A DNA stretch of 64,000 bases from JAQTTT01 sp041652755 (GTDB lineage: Archaea > Nanobdellota > Nanobdellia > Tiddalikarchaeales > Tiddalikarchaeaceae), in NCBI GenBank assembly GCA_041652755.1, contig JBAZGS010000004.1, positions 19,886 through 83,885 of the forward strand, given 5' to 3'. Every line of letters starts with the position of its first letter. Position 1 is the first letter of the stretch. This document shows positions 32,931 through 42,254 of this stretch, piece after piece. A program made the position numbers and the translations under genes. The notes beneath the pieces are model-generated. The model saw nothing but the letters and a program-made list of their open reading frames with translations. It searched no databases and was not told the DNA's origin.

Positions 32931-33704
32931 TTAATTAAAGTTCTTTAGATATTCTTTCAAATATTCTTTTTTAACAATGTCTATTATGATATTTTTTTGC
33001 TTTATTACTTTCCTGCTTTTATAGTCCCATTGTATTTGAAAGGGAGTGTTCAGCTGCAGTGAAAAAAGCAATTGCACATGGTTCTCTTCCTTTAGTATAA
33101 CATCATTATCTTTCATTTGGGCAGAGAATAATGGGCCGTCAAAAACAATAACTGGATATAATAAGTAAATATCATTAATGTTATTCTGGTTAAGCATTTT
33201 GTTGTCCCTTATCAAATAAAACATTAATGCATTGACAACTTGGCTTACTGCATTATAAATCATTCTTTGCTTTTTTTCGTTCACTTCGCCTTTGCCTTTA
33301 GTGTGAGGGACTATTGAGTAAGTGCATATAGGGTTCTTTGAATAATGATGATTTGCCATCAAGTTCTTGTCAAACCAGCTGTATGAAGAGATATTCCTGC
33401 CGTTTTCAACAATATTTAGGTTATAAACACTTGGCTTGCTTATGTCTTGCTTGAAAAAAACCCATTGGCCTTCATGGAATTTTTTGCATTCAATTATTAG
33501 AATATTTTTTACCCCTTTTATTCCCTGGTCTTTTGTGGCAACAATGTCTATTTCAGAGTAATCTTTCTTGTTCTCATCATAATATCTTGAGCTGTTTACA
33601 ACACTCCAGCCTTTTTTGTTTAGCTCAATAGAGGAATCAATTTCCAGCGGAAATCCTGATTTTTTAATATCTTCTTTTATCTTGTTTTCCAGCTCCTTAT
33701 TCAT
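32931..33704 (-). CDS. PD-(D/E)xK nuclease-like protein, 257 aa
   Basis: The core YSEIDIVATK followed about 18 residues later by LIIECKKFH fits the D-x(n)-E-x-K active site of restriction-like nucleases, with an upstream Glu in IDSSIELNKKGW. The rest is unfamiliar. No methylase or helicase partner is near, so a repair or Holliday-junction type role is as likely as defence. Moderate certainty. Confidence 0.6.
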   Translation of the reverse strand: MNKELENKIKEDIKKSGFPLEIDSSIELNKKGWSVVNSSRYYDENKKDYSEIDIVATKDQGIKGVKNILIIECKKFHEGQWVFFKQDISKPSVYNLNIVENGRNISSYSWFDKNLMANHHYSKNPICTYSIVPHTKGKGEVNEKKQRMIYNAVSQVVNALMFYLIRDNKMLNQNNINDIYLLYPVIVFDGPLFSAQMKDNDVILKEENHVQLLFSLQLNTPFQIQWDYKSRKVIKQKNIIIDIVKKEYLKEYLKNFN

Positions 33705-33739
33705 GAGTATTATACTAATTTATCATAATTTAAAATTGT

Positions 33740-35428
33740 TTAGTAATCTTGGGGATTTTCTCCTAATGCCATTATACTGCATAATCTTTCATAGTTAAGC
33801 TTTGTTTTATCAAGCTCCTGCAGGATTTGTTTGTCTGTTGAGCCTGGATTGAAAAATACTTTCTTTGGCCCAATTTTTACAATATCCTCAATTAGGGTTT
33901 CAGTAATTTCAGGATTTGTATAAACACTTATTATTTTAGGTTTTATGCTGAGAGCTTTAAGTGAAGGGTAAACTTTTAGCCCTTCAATTTCCGAATATTT
34001 AGGGTTTATTGGAAAAACCTTGAAGCCTTTTTTTAAATATGCCCTGATGGCTTTATTACTCATTCTTGATTTATTAGGGCTTGCGCCTATTATTGCAATA
34101 ACATTGTTTTCAGGAGCTGGCTTTATTGGAAGTTTGACAATAAATGTTGTTCCCTTGTTTTTTTTGCTTTCAAAAAAAATTTTTCCGTTTAAATTCTCAA
34201 CAACTATTTTAGTATTATATAAGCCTATTCCCGTTCCTTTATATTTTCTTGATAATGATGAATCTATTTGAAAAAATTTTGTAAATATCTTGTTTTTTTT
34301 ATCATCAGAAATACCAATACCTGAATCTTTTACTTTTATTGTTAAATCATTTTTTTCTTTTAAAACATTTATTTCTATGCTTCCTTTTTCGGTGAATTTA
34401 ATGGCATTATTTAACAAATTATGTATAACTCTTGATAATTTTGTCTTGTCAGTATTAATGACTAATTTTTTACTTGTTTGTCTATATATTATTTTTAATC
34501 CTTTACTTGAAGCGAATCCTTTTTCGGAATTAATAATTTCATTTATTAATTGGTTGATTTCAACATCTGAATAAGTATATTTCATTGTGCCTCTTTCTAT
34601 TCTACTTATATCAAGTATTTCTTCAATCATGTTAAGCAATTCTTGAGCACTTTCTTTAATTGATAATATTGCTTTTTTTTGTTCATTGTTTATGGGCCCA
34701 AGTATTTTTGTTAAGAACAAGTCAGAATAGCTTATTATTGGAACCAATGGGCTTTTTAATTCATGGCTTAGCAGGCTTATGAAGTCGTTTTTTATGTCAT
34801 CAATTTCTTTGTAATAAAGGAATTGGTTTTTGAATTTTTCTTCACTTTTTTTAAGCGCAATTTCTGCAGTTTTTTGCTCAGTTATATCCCTTAAAATGCT
34901 TGCAACCCCAGTTACTTCATCCCCTTTTTTTATTGAAGAAGAGTGGATTTCAACATTTAATTCCTTTCCATTTTTTGTGTGTATTACATATTCTTTTACA
35001 ATATATTTTTTCCCTGAAAGTATTTCCAAAAAATCTTTCTTCATTTCATCCAAATCATTTTTTTTGAAAGACTTGAGTTGTGAGATTTTTTTGCCTAATA
35101 TTTCATTTTTTTTGTATTCCATTATTTCAGTAAGCCTATTGTTTATTTCAATTATTTTGGAATTTTTATTAAGTATTACTATTCCATCCCTTGAAGATTC
35201 GAAAACTATTGCTAATTTTTCTTTTGATTCGGTTAATGCATTTTCAACTATTTTTTCATTAAAATTAACTATCTTGTTGAGATTTTCTTTGTTTTCCCGA
35301 AGTTTTTTAGAAATTAAATTAAGATTAAAATATATTTCATTTTTGTTGTCTTCAATTTTTATATCTTTTCCTTGAATTAAAGATTTTATTATCTTATTTA
35401 CTTTTTCAAATTCAGAATCATTTTTCAT
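33740..35428 (-). CDS. PAS histidine kinase fused to a CoA-binding domain
   Basis: 562 aa. Coiled coil (about 40-70), PAS (about 72-185), HisKA with phospho-acceptor His222 in LLSHELKSPL, HATPase (about 320-435; N box NLLNNAIKFTE, G boxes DSGIGI and GTGIGLY), then at 442-555 a CoA-binding Rossmann domain: IAIIGASPNKSRMSNK, GFKVFPINPKY, and KKVFFNPGS. No membrane span, so it is a cytosolic sensor. It starts 1 base after its response regulator gene. The C-terminal fusion suggests sensing or binding of CoA or acyl-CoA (inference). Confidence 0.92.
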   Translation of the reverse strand: MKNDSEFEKVNKIIKSLIQGKDIKIEDNKNEIYFNLNLISKKLRENKENLNKIVNFNEKIVENALTESKEKLAIVFESSRDGIVILNKNSKIIEINNRLTEIMEYKKNEILGKKISQLKSFKKNDLDEMKKDFLEILSGKKYIVKEYVIHTKNGKELNVEIHSSSIKKGDEVTGVASILRDITEQKTAEIALKKSEEKFKNQFLYYKEIDDIKNDFISLLSHELKSPLVPIISYSDLFLTKILGPINNEQKKAILSIKESAQELLNMIEEILDISRIERGTMKYTYSDVEINQLINEIINSEKGFASSKGLKIIYRQTSKKLVINTDKTKLSRVIHNLLNNAIKFTEKGSIEINVLKEKNDLTIKVKDSGIGISDDKKNKIFTKFFQIDSSLSRKYKGTGIGLYNTKIVVENLNGKIFFESKKNKGTTFIVKLPIKPAPENNVIAIIGASPNKSRMSNKAIRAYLKKGFKVFPINPKYSEIEGLKVYPSLKALSIKPKIISVYTNPEITETLIEDIVKIGPKKVFFNPGSTDKQILQELDKTKLNYERLCSIMALGENPQDY

Positions 35429-35827
35429 TTAATATCTCATTATTCTTTTTTGGCTAGAGGGCGAGGATAAAAGCTTTTTAATCACTGCTTCAAGTTTTTC
35501 ATATTCAAAAGGTTTTGTCATGAATTCAGTGCCACCTGCATCAAATCCTGTTACCAAATCATTGCTTGAATCCCTAACTGTTAAGAATAATATTGGAATT
35601 GTTTTTGTTATCTCTTTTCTTATTATTCTGCTTGTGCTATATCCATCAAGTTCAGGCATCATTACATCCAGAATTATTAAATCCGGCATTTGCTGCATTT
35701 TTTTTAAAACATTTATTGCACTTTTCCCATTATCAGCGCTTAATATTTTATGATTTTTTGATTTTAGAAAAATCTCCAATACTGTTCTTATTTTTTCGTC
35801 ATCATCAACAATTAGTATTGTTGCCAT
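35429..35827 (-). CDS. Single-domain response regulator
   Basis: 132 aa receiver domain: acidic pair DDDEK (8-12), phospho-acceptor Asp in LIILDVMMPELDGY (about 53), Thr in LTVRDS and Lys in TKPFEYEK. It ends after the receiver with a short basic tail, so no DNA-binding output. Forms an operon with the kinase that follows directly. Confidence 0.94.
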   Translation of the reverse strand: MATILIVDDDEKIRTVLEIFLKSKNHKILSADNGKSAINVLKKMQQMPDLIILDVMMPELDGYSTSRIIRKEITKTIPILFLTVRDSSNDLVTGFDAGGTEFMTKPFEYEKLEAVIKKLLSSPSSQKRIMRY

Positions 35828-35972
35828 GAATTAAATTAATTATCCTTTAGTTTTTATAGTTTTTTATAAATTTTTAAGAATAAACCCATAAAACTCTTTT
35901 ATTTTTTTTTGTTATTTTTTAAAAATTCCGAAAATAAAAGAATATTTAAATAGAATTATATACATATTATAA

Positions 35973-37217
35973 GTGAAAGATGTTATTAAAGTAACCAGAT
36001 TAGATGAAAATAATGTCAATGAATATTCTTTGCAGGTTTCAGAAATATATAGGGATGGATATTTTTTTAATCCTAAAAAAGGGAAGGGGTTTTATCCTCA
36101 TGATTTTGTGTATCATCCTAAAGAAATTATCAACTCAATTAAAAATCATTCCAACTCCGTTTTTTGGGATTATATTGAAAAAAACAATACTCCTCTTTCT
36201 TCATTAATGGGATATTTAGAAGGAAATGAACTTGAAATCAAAGCTTTGGTAAATACGATTAGCGCAAGAAAAGAGAAAAAAAATTATACTTTATCAATGG
36301 GAAATTATTTAAGCAATACTGTTTTGGAGTTTTTGAATAATCCTAATGTTCATAGGGTTATTGCTGAGCCAATCATATTTTCTCCCCAAGTTTTATCCCA
36401 TACTGCTGCAACAGATGCTTTTCCAATAGGATATGCTCCAAATCATATACTTATACAAACTCCAAAATTTAAGTTCAAGGAGTTCAAAGGGGATTTGGAT
36501 GCGTGCATGTTTGACAGGAATCATTATTACAGAAAAAATGAAATAACTTGTGAAGACACCAATATTTTGAGAAATGATAATTTTTCTTTGGCTGAAGTCT
36601 TTCCTTTGGCTGAAAGGGTTTCATCATTTGCGGGAATAATTCCTCCAAAAGTTAAAATGCCTCAAGAATATGAAGAAATAAAAAGCCGGGTTCAGATTTT
36701 AAAAGCCGAGCCAGTTGATGCATTGTTTTACCAGACAAAACAAGCATTCAGAACCCAAGAAAATGATTGGGCTTATGCCTTAAAAAACATTAATGACAAT
36801 TCATCTTCTTTAGATTTTTCAAACTGTACCAATGATTCATTATTTAAAAGCCTACTTGAATCAATCCTTAAATCCAATAAAAACACTAGGATGCTTCAAA
36901 CAAAAATGCCACAAAATGCCGAAAATTTGTATAAGCAAAAAATATTACTTGAAAAAGGTTTTAAGCCAATAATTTTCATACCTGGCGGAGCAGGAAATGG
37001 AATAGATTCAATTACTTATTCAAGACACAAAAGAATTAATTTTATTGATAAAATAATTTCAAACAAAATATTAAAATACCATGACGAATATTTGCATAAA
37101 TCTTATGAAAAAGGATACCTTGCAGAATTCAAAGGTTATGATGATAAATTATATTTAAAAAACATTAATAGGCATATTGAAATTAGAAATTTGGTTTTAA
37201 GCAATTTTTTTCAATAA
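35973..37217 (+). CDS. Hypothetical protein, 414 aa, possibly GNAT-like
   Basis: GTG start at 35973 with TATA-like ATTATATACATATTATAAG upstream. The N-terminal 170 residues (VSEIYRDGYFFNP, LMGYLEGNELEIKALV, LSNTVLEFLNNPNVHRVIAEPI) have the strand/helix rhythm of GNAT acetyltransferases, but no acetyl-CoA loop is clear. The rest is unfamiliar. It is divergent from the two-component operon. Confidence 0.6.
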   Translation: MKDVIKVTRLDENNVNEYSLQVSEIYRDGYFFNPKKGKGFYPHDFVYHPKEIINSIKNHSNSVFWDYIEKNNTPLSSLMGYLEGNELEIKALVNTISARKEKKNYTLSMGNYLSNTVLEFLNNPNVHRVIAEPIIFSPQVLSHTAATDAFPIGYAPNHILIQTPKFKFKEFKGDLDACMFDRNHYYRKNEITCEDTNILRNDNFSLAEVFPLAERVSSFAGIIPPKVKMPQEYEEIKSRVQILKAEPVDALFYQTKQAFRTQENDWAYALKNINDNSSSLDFSNCTNDSLFKSLLESILKSNKNTRMLQTKMPQNAENLYKQKILLEKGFKPIIFIPGGAGNGIDSITYSRHKRINFIDKIISNKILKYHDEYLHKSYEKGYLAEFKGYDDKLYLKNINRHIEIRNLVLSNFFQ

Positions 37218-37250
37218 GTTTATAATTTATTAATGGCATTAAATTAATGT

Positions 37251-37775
37251 ATGAATCTGGATTTTGTTGAAAAAGTCATAAGTTTAGATTTTTTTTTGGA
37301 TGCTTCCACTGCTGTTTTAAAAAACAGTTTTAATAAATTCAAGAATTCAAGAATCATGAGAGTTGAAACATTTTCATTGAGCCAGGAAATACTAGAAAAA
37401 TATACTGGAAAAGCTGCGCTTTTACTTTTTTTTAATTATGGGGAAATGAGCGCTGAATTAATGGCAAAAGAAAAAAAAATAAAAAACAATAACTATGTAG
37501 AAATAATAAAGGAATTTACAGAATTTGCAGAGCAAAGAAAATGGATTAAAATAAAAAATCTGAAATTAAGCGAAGATTCTGCAATATTGACTTGTGAATG
37601 GACATTACAATCAAAAAACCATTCAATAAAAAAGTATTGTGTATGCAGCTTTATTGAAGGATTTATTAAAAAAATACTGAGCTATTCGGAAGATAAAAGG
37701 TTTTTATGCAATGAAGTAAAGTGCTTGGCAAGAGGTGATGATTGCTGTGAGTTCAGAATCAAAAAACAAAATTGA
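37251..37775 (+). CDS. V4R domain protein
   Basis: 174 aa. The C-terminal part has the V4R pattern: YCVCSFIEGFIKKIL, then CNEVKCLARGDDCCEFRI. V4R (vinyl-4-reductase) domains bind small molecules or metals and occur in regulators and hydrocarbon-binding proteins. The N-terminal half would be the matching alpha/beta part. Operon with a second, weaker relative. Confidence 0.75.
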   Translation: MNLDFVEKVISLDFFLDASTAVLKNSFNKFKNSRIMRVETFSLSQEILEKYTGKAALLLFFNYGEMSAELMAKEKKIKNNNYVEIIKEFTEFAEQRKWIKIKNLKLSEDSAILTCEWTLQSKNHSIKKYCVCSFIEGFIKKILSYSEDKRFLCNEVKCLARGDDCCEFRIKKQN

Positions 37776-37776
37776 A

Positions 37777-38220
37777 ATGGTTATCATTCCAATAAAAGTG
37801 CATGAATTTCTCAGCAAAGAGCTTAAAAGAGTTATTGGCGAAAATGCTTCCTCAGATCTTAATTTTGAGCAGGGGAAAAAAATTGGAATGTCATTGGTTA
37901 GGGGAAAACATAAAAATGATCCTGAAGATATTAAAAGATATTTAAAAAAGCTTATTTTGATAGGTTATTATTCTGGAGTTTCGTCAAAAAATTCCCATAT
38001 TAAAACATTTTCAAATAATAAAATAGTATTATCCGGAAAAAGCAGGTTTGACCAGAAAAACAAGGATTCATATTCCAATCCAACACTCTCTTATGTTACT
38101 GGATATATTGTGGGATTCATGGAAGAATTAACACAAAAAAAATGGAAAGGAAAATACACAAAAAAAATAAAAGACAAAAATATCATTATTGAATTAATTA
38201 TAGAAAGGAAAAATGTTTAG
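37777..38220 (+). CDS. V4R-related protein, 147 aa
   Basis: Start chosen at ATG 37777, one base after the previous stop; an upstream in-frame ATG (37735) would lie inside the V4R gene. Sequence TLSYVTGYIVGFMEELTQKKW resembles the helix of the V4R fold, but the cysteines are absent. Function unknown. Confidence 0.6.
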   Translation: MVIIPIKVHEFLSKELKRVIGENASSDLNFEQGKKIGMSLVRGKHKNDPEDIKRYLKKLILIGYYSGVSSKNSHIKTFSNNKIVLSGKSRFDQKNKDSYSNPTLSYVTGYIVGFMEELTQKKWKGKYTKKIKDKNIIIELIIERKNV

Positions 38221-38300
38221 TTATGTCGAGATTTATTGCAAGCAGTTCATGATAAATAAGCAAGAAAGAATTTTTAAATAATCATAATCTATTAAATATC

Positions 38301-38774
38301 ATGAAAAAGTGCAATAAATACTTGTTTTCTTTAATACTTGTTTTTGCTTTCGCTTTAATGGGTTCAGTTTTTACTTCTTCGGGAATTAATTCATGGTATG
38401 ACTCTATGAATAAGCCTGTTATCACTCCCCCTAATTGGTTTTTTCCCGTAATTTGGACTAGTCTTTACATATTAATGGGAATTTCTTTTGCTTGGATATG
38501 GTGCAAGGGACTGAAAAAGAATTTAACTGCAGTTTTTTTATTTGTTGCCCAATTAATTCTTAATGCATTATGGTGCGCATTGTTTTTTGGATTTAGGCAA
38601 TTCTTGTTTGGTTTAATAGAGATAGTGTTTTTATGGTTCACAATCTTGGCAACAGCAATAGAATTCTGGCAGATTGACAGAAAAAGCGCTTATTTATTAT
38701 TCCCTTATTTATCTTGGGTTTTGCTTGCAACAATACTTAATTTCATGTTTGTCTTATTGAATCCTGGAATATAA
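38301..38774 (+). CDS. tspO: TspO/MBR family membrane protein
   Basis: 157 aa, five membrane segments. Hallmarks: SWYDSMNKPVITPPNWFFP (Trp-Tyr...Lys-Pro...Pro-Pro), WTSLYILMGISFAW, LNALWCALFFG. TspO proteins bind porphyrins and other ligands; the physiological role here is unknown. Confidence 0.93.
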   Translation: MKKCNKYLFSLILVFAFALMGSVFTSSGINSWYDSMNKPVITPPNWFFPVIWTSLYILMGISFAWIWCKGLKKNLTAVFLFVAQLILNALWCALFFGFRQFLFGLIEIVFLWFTILATAIEFWQIDRKSAYLLFPYLSWVLLATILNFMFVLLNPGI

Positions 38775-38775
38775 G

Positions 38776-39285
38776 ATGAGAATTTTTTTTGCAATAAACT
38801 TACCTGACAGTTTAAAAAAAGAGCTATATGCTTTTGTTAATAAATTGGAAATAAGCGGGAGCGTTATTCCTTTGGACAATTACCATATTACATTGAAATT
38901 TATCGGAGATATCAATGATGCTGAGCTGAAAAAATTAATATTAAAAATGGAGCATATAAAATTTAAAAGTTTCAAGTGCTCTATTAAAGGAATTGGCATT
39001 TTTGGAAAAGCTCCGAAACCTTCTTTGATCTTTGCAAAAATCAATAAGGGACTAAATGAAACACTGCAGTTAAACTGTTTAATCAATAAAAAATCAAGCG
39101 AGCATGAATCAGATTTTGAGTTTTATCCCCACATCACTCTTGCAAGAAATCCTTGGATTAAGGATGAGCTAGTTTACAATTTTGAATCAGAACCTTTTAT
39201 TGTTAATAATTTTTGCCTGATGAGCTCAGTTTTTGAAGGCAATTGTATTAAATACAAAATTGTAAAAAAATTTATGCTAAAATAA
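38776..39285 (+). CDS. thpR: RNA 2',3'-cyclic phosphodiesterase ThpR (LigT family)
   Basis: 169 aa with the two catalytic motifs HITLKF and HITLAR of the 2H phosphoesterases and the family start MRIFFAINLPDSLK. It opens 2',3'-cyclic phosphate ends of RNA, for example those made by tRNA intron cleavage. One base after tspO. Confidence 0.93.
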   Translation: MRIFFAINLPDSLKKELYAFVNKLEISGSVIPLDNYHITLKFIGDINDAELKKLILKMEHIKFKSFKCSIKGIGIFGKAPKPSLIFAKINKGLNETLQLNCLINKKSSEHESDFEFYPHITLARNPWIKDELVYNFESEPFIVNNFCLMSSVFEGNCIKYKIVKKFMLK

Positions 39286-39329
39286 AAAAAAAAAAAATAA
39301 AAAAAAGTTAAATAATTAAAAAAGCTTTT
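39286..39329. terminator. A/T-tract between convergent genes
   Basis: After thpR the plus strand is mostly A (a run of 13, then 7), which is an oligo-T tract for the minus-strand gene ending at 39330. Likely termination signal for the minus strand. Confidence 0.4.
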
Positions 39330-39593
39330 TTATTTTTTCTTGGGTTTTGGCTCGCATTCATTGCAGCTTGTGCAGTCATGTTCGCATCCGTTGCCCATTT
39401 GCTGTTTTATGTGCTGTTCTAATTGCGTTAAAATATCAACCAATACTTGGTAGACTATTGCCACATTCTCTTCAGATTGGACTGCATCCACCACTTTTTT
39501 GAAGACTTTTGTGTATTTTTCCTGCAATTCTTGCTGTTCTTTTGATTCTTGCTTTTTTTCTTCGTTTTTTTCTGGTTTCTTTTCAGTTGTCAT
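39330..39593 (-). CDS. Small protein with Cys-rich tail, 87 aa
   Basis: A Lys/Glu-rich N-terminus (1-25), a helical middle (about 28-65) and a tail CEHDCTSCNEC that could bind metal. Its ATG is only 2 bases after the 3' end of tRNA-Phe, so tRNA end processing would leave an essentially leaderless mRNA. Confidence 0.65.
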   Translation of the reverse strand: MTTEKKPEKNEEKKQESKEQQELQEKYTKVFKKVVDAVQSEENVAIVYQVLVDILTQLEQHIKQQMGNGCEHDCTSCNECEPKPKKK

Positions 39594-39595
39594 AT

Positions 39596-39669
39596 TGAGA
39601 CTGGCGTGATTTGAACACGCGACATCACGGTCTTCAGCCGTGCGCTCTCCCAGTCTGAGCTACAGTCTC
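39596..39669 (-). tRNA. tRNA-Phe(GAA)
   Basis: Acceptor GAGACTG/CAGTCTC with discriminator A. D arm GCTCAGACTGGGAGAGC, anticodon stem CACGG/CCGTG with loop CTGAAGA (GAA), T arm GCGTG-TTCAAAT-CACGC. No intron. Directly upstream of the 87-aa gene. Confidence 0.96.
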
Positions 39670-39788
39670 ATCTCAATAGTAAATAATAGTAATAATAGGG
39701 TTTTTAAAAGTTTTTTATTAGCAGTAAAGATTCAGATTTTGCCTTGTTTTTTGAATATGTTTTTAAAATATAAAAATATTATATTTTT

Positions 39789-41048
39789 ATGCTAAAGCAG
39801 TTAATGTTGGCTAGTTTTTTAGTTATCATAATCTTAGGATGCACCACAAACATATCAACTTGCGAGAATGAAGTTGTCTTCAAAAACTGGAGCGATTGCA
39901 ATGGTGGCATTCAAGCAAGGATAAAAATGGTTTTTGACTGCAATAATGGCTCATTGATTTATGAAGGAATTGAGAAGCAGGATTGCGTAATGCCTTGCGT
40001 TTCTAATTGGTCCTGCACTGAGTGGAGCGAGTGCCCAAAGGAAGAGAATCAGTTTAGGAGCTGCACGGATTTAAACAATTGCTTCAATGATTCCGATTCT
40101 CTAAACATAACTAATGGCCCTAATAGCACCCAAAAATGCGTTTTTAACAATCCTTGCTTAAACATTTCAGATTCTAAAATGAAAGAAGAATGCAATAGCT
40201 TAGTGTATAATTCAAATAAGTATTGCTATAACATAACTGAGTCATTATCATCTGAATCCTGCTTGTATTCTTATGCTTACATTTACTCAAATTTTAACAC
40301 TTGCGATTTGATTAACACTTCAGCTTCAAGGAACACTTGCAAAGCAGTGATTAATTTGGACAAATCTTACTGCAATATTTTGCCCCCTGATAATAGGAGC
40401 GATTGCAATTATGAGGTGGATTTAAGGTATCAATATTTAGCCATAACTTATTCTAATCCTTCATTTTGCAACAGTATTCAAAGCTCTAATGTTAAATCCA
40501 ATTGCTTATCTAATTCAGGGATTTATGAAACTTATAGGGATGATATGAATGATTGCAAAACTTTCAGTTTTGTGAACAGCTCTTCAAATTATCAATCAAG
40601 CACTGCATGTTACATTTATCATATTAAAAATTCAGAAAATAGCAGTGTGTGCAATGATGTTGGCTATTTTATAAGGGATGACTGCAACGCACTCATACAG
40701 AATAATTTATCCTTTTGTTATGACAAATCAGGCAGCGAAAGGGATTGGTGCCTTGCAAACTTTGCTTACTTTTATAATAATATCAGGATTTGCAGGGATG
40801 CTGCAAATGAAGAAAATTGCATTTACACTGTTGGTTATTGGTTTAAAGAAATTGATTACTGCTTGGCAATTAAGGATACTTCAAAAAATAGTGCTTGCAT
40901 TAACTCATATGTGAATTATTGCGAAGAAAACATTAATAATTGCCCTTCAATAAATTACTGCAGCTTAATAACTGACAGTAATAGCAAAAACACTTGCATT
41001 TTGAAAAAAGTGAAGAATGAAATAAAATTTAACAACAAAGTCTGGTAA
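39789..41048 (+). CDS. Cys-rich surface lipoprotein with TSP1-like segment, 419 aa
   Basis: Lipobox-like signal peptide ending IILGCTT. Then a TSP1-like stretch WSCTEWSECPKEENQFRSC (about residues 73-91), followed by a long array of short units each with one or two Cys, Asn and Ser (for example CNSL, CYNITE, CLYSYAY, CDLI, CKAV), reminiscent of Cys-array repeats. Many N-x-S/T sequons suggest glycosylation. Probably an extracellular binding protein. Confidence 0.75.
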   Translation: MLKQLMLASFLVIIILGCTTNISTCENEVVFKNWSDCNGGIQARIKMVFDCNNGSLIYEGIEKQDCVMPCVSNWSCTEWSECPKEENQFRSCTDLNNCFNDSDSLNITNGPNSTQKCVFNNPCLNISDSKMKEECNSLVYNSNKYCYNITESLSSESCLYSYAYIYSNFNTCDLINTSASRNTCKAVINLDKSYCNILPPDNRSDCNYEVDLRYQYLAITYSNPSFCNSIQSSNVKSNCLSNSGIYETYRDDMNDCKTFSFVNSSSNYQSSTACYIYHIKNSENSSVCNDVGYFIRDDCNALIQNNLSFCYDKSGSERDWCLANFAYFYNNIRICRDAANEENCIYTVGYWFKEIDYCLAIKDTSKNSACINSYVNYCEENINNCPSINYCSLITDSNSKNTCILKKVKNEIKFNNKVW

Positions 41049-41053
41049 TATTA

Positions 41054-42253
41054 ATGAAATCTGCTAAGCCGAAAAAATCAAGTATGATTTATTATCTTGT
41101 TTTAATCGGATTCTTTGGAATATTTTCAACAACTATTTCAAAAAATCCTGTTTTGCCTCTTTTTTCCAGCGCATTAAATGCCAGTGAGTTCATTGTTGGT
41201 TTAATTGCAGCAGTATCTCCTCTTGCAGGAATACTTTTTAGTTTTCCTATTGGCTACTTGTCTGACAAGATAGGTTTCAAAAAATTGTTAATCCTATCAG
41301 GCTTTGTTTTTTTATCAGCTCCACTGCTTTACTTGTTTGTAAATTCAGCATTATGGCTTATTCCCATAAGATTTTTTCATGGCATTGCAACTGCAATTCT
41401 AGGGCCTGTCAGTGCTTCAATGATTGTTTCAGTTTATTCAAAAAATAAGGGCGAAAAGTTAGGGTTTTATTCATCAAGCACTCTTATTGGAAGAACTTTA
41501 GCCCCTTTAATTGGAGGAATAATATTGTCTATGAATTATTTTGGCAATTTATGGGATTATAAGTTAGTCTACATTGCTGCATTCATTCTTGCAATACCTG
41601 TTTTTGTATTGACACTTCTTTTGAAGCCTTTTAAAGCCAATAAGCTGAATAATTTAGATTTTGATGACTTTACTTCAAGTTTAAAATACATTTTCATTAA
41701 TAAAAAGATTTTTTCAACAGCTCTTGTTGATTTAATCACTTATTTTGCATTTGGGGCTTTTGAAACTTATCTTCCTTTATACCTTACTTTAAAAGGTATT
41801 CCTGGCTATGCGATTGGATTCGTTTTTTCAGTGCAAATTTTTTCAATTGCTTTTTCTAAACCTTTGTTTGGAAAAATTGCAGACAAGATTGACAAACGAA
41901 TACAAATAATTATTGGCTTATTCATCTTAGGATTGTCTTTTGGTATTTTGGGGTTAGTTTCAAATATTATTTTAATAACTGTAATTGGCGTAATTTTTGG
42001 GTTAGGTTTGTCTTTTTCAACAATTGCAACACCCACTTATTTATCTGAAATTGCAGATAAATCAAGGATTGGAACTACTTTAGGAGGATTGAGTTCTATT
42101 ATGGATGTTGGGCATTCTCTTGGCCCTTTTATTACTGGAATAATAATTAGTTACTTCTCCTATGAGTTAGGATTTTTTGCTTCTTTCATATTATCAATTA
42201 TTGGGATTGTTTTGTTTTTGTTTTGCAATTATGATTTTTTAAAAAAAGATTAA
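41054..42253 (+). CDS. MFS transporter
   Basis: 399 aa with about twelve hydrophobic helices. The family loop between helices 2 and 3 is GYLSDKIGFKKLL, with the equivalent GKIADKIDKRIQI in the second half, plus RFFHGIATAILGPV. A drug or metabolite efflux or uptake carrier; substrate unknown. 5 bases after the lipoprotein gene. Confidence 0.9.
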   Translation: MKSAKPKKSSMIYYLVLIGFFGIFSTTISKNPVLPLFSSALNASEFIVGLIAAVSPLAGILFSFPIGYLSDKIGFKKLLILSGFVFLSAPLLYLFVNSALWLIPIRFFHGIATAILGPVSASMIVSVYSKNKGEKLGFYSSSTLIGRTLAPLIGGIILSMNYFGNLWDYKLVYIAAFILAIPVFVLTLLLKPFKANKLNNLDFDDFTSSLKYIFINKKIFSTALVDLITYFAFGAFETYLPLYLTLKGIPGYAIGFVFSVQIFSIAFSKPLFGKIADKIDKRIQIIIGLFILGLSFGILGLVSNIILITVIGVIFGLGLSFSTIATPTYLSEIADKSRIGTTLGGLSSIMDVGHSLGPFITGIIISYFSYELGFFASFILSIIGIVLFLFCNYDFLKKD

Positions 42254-42254
42254 G

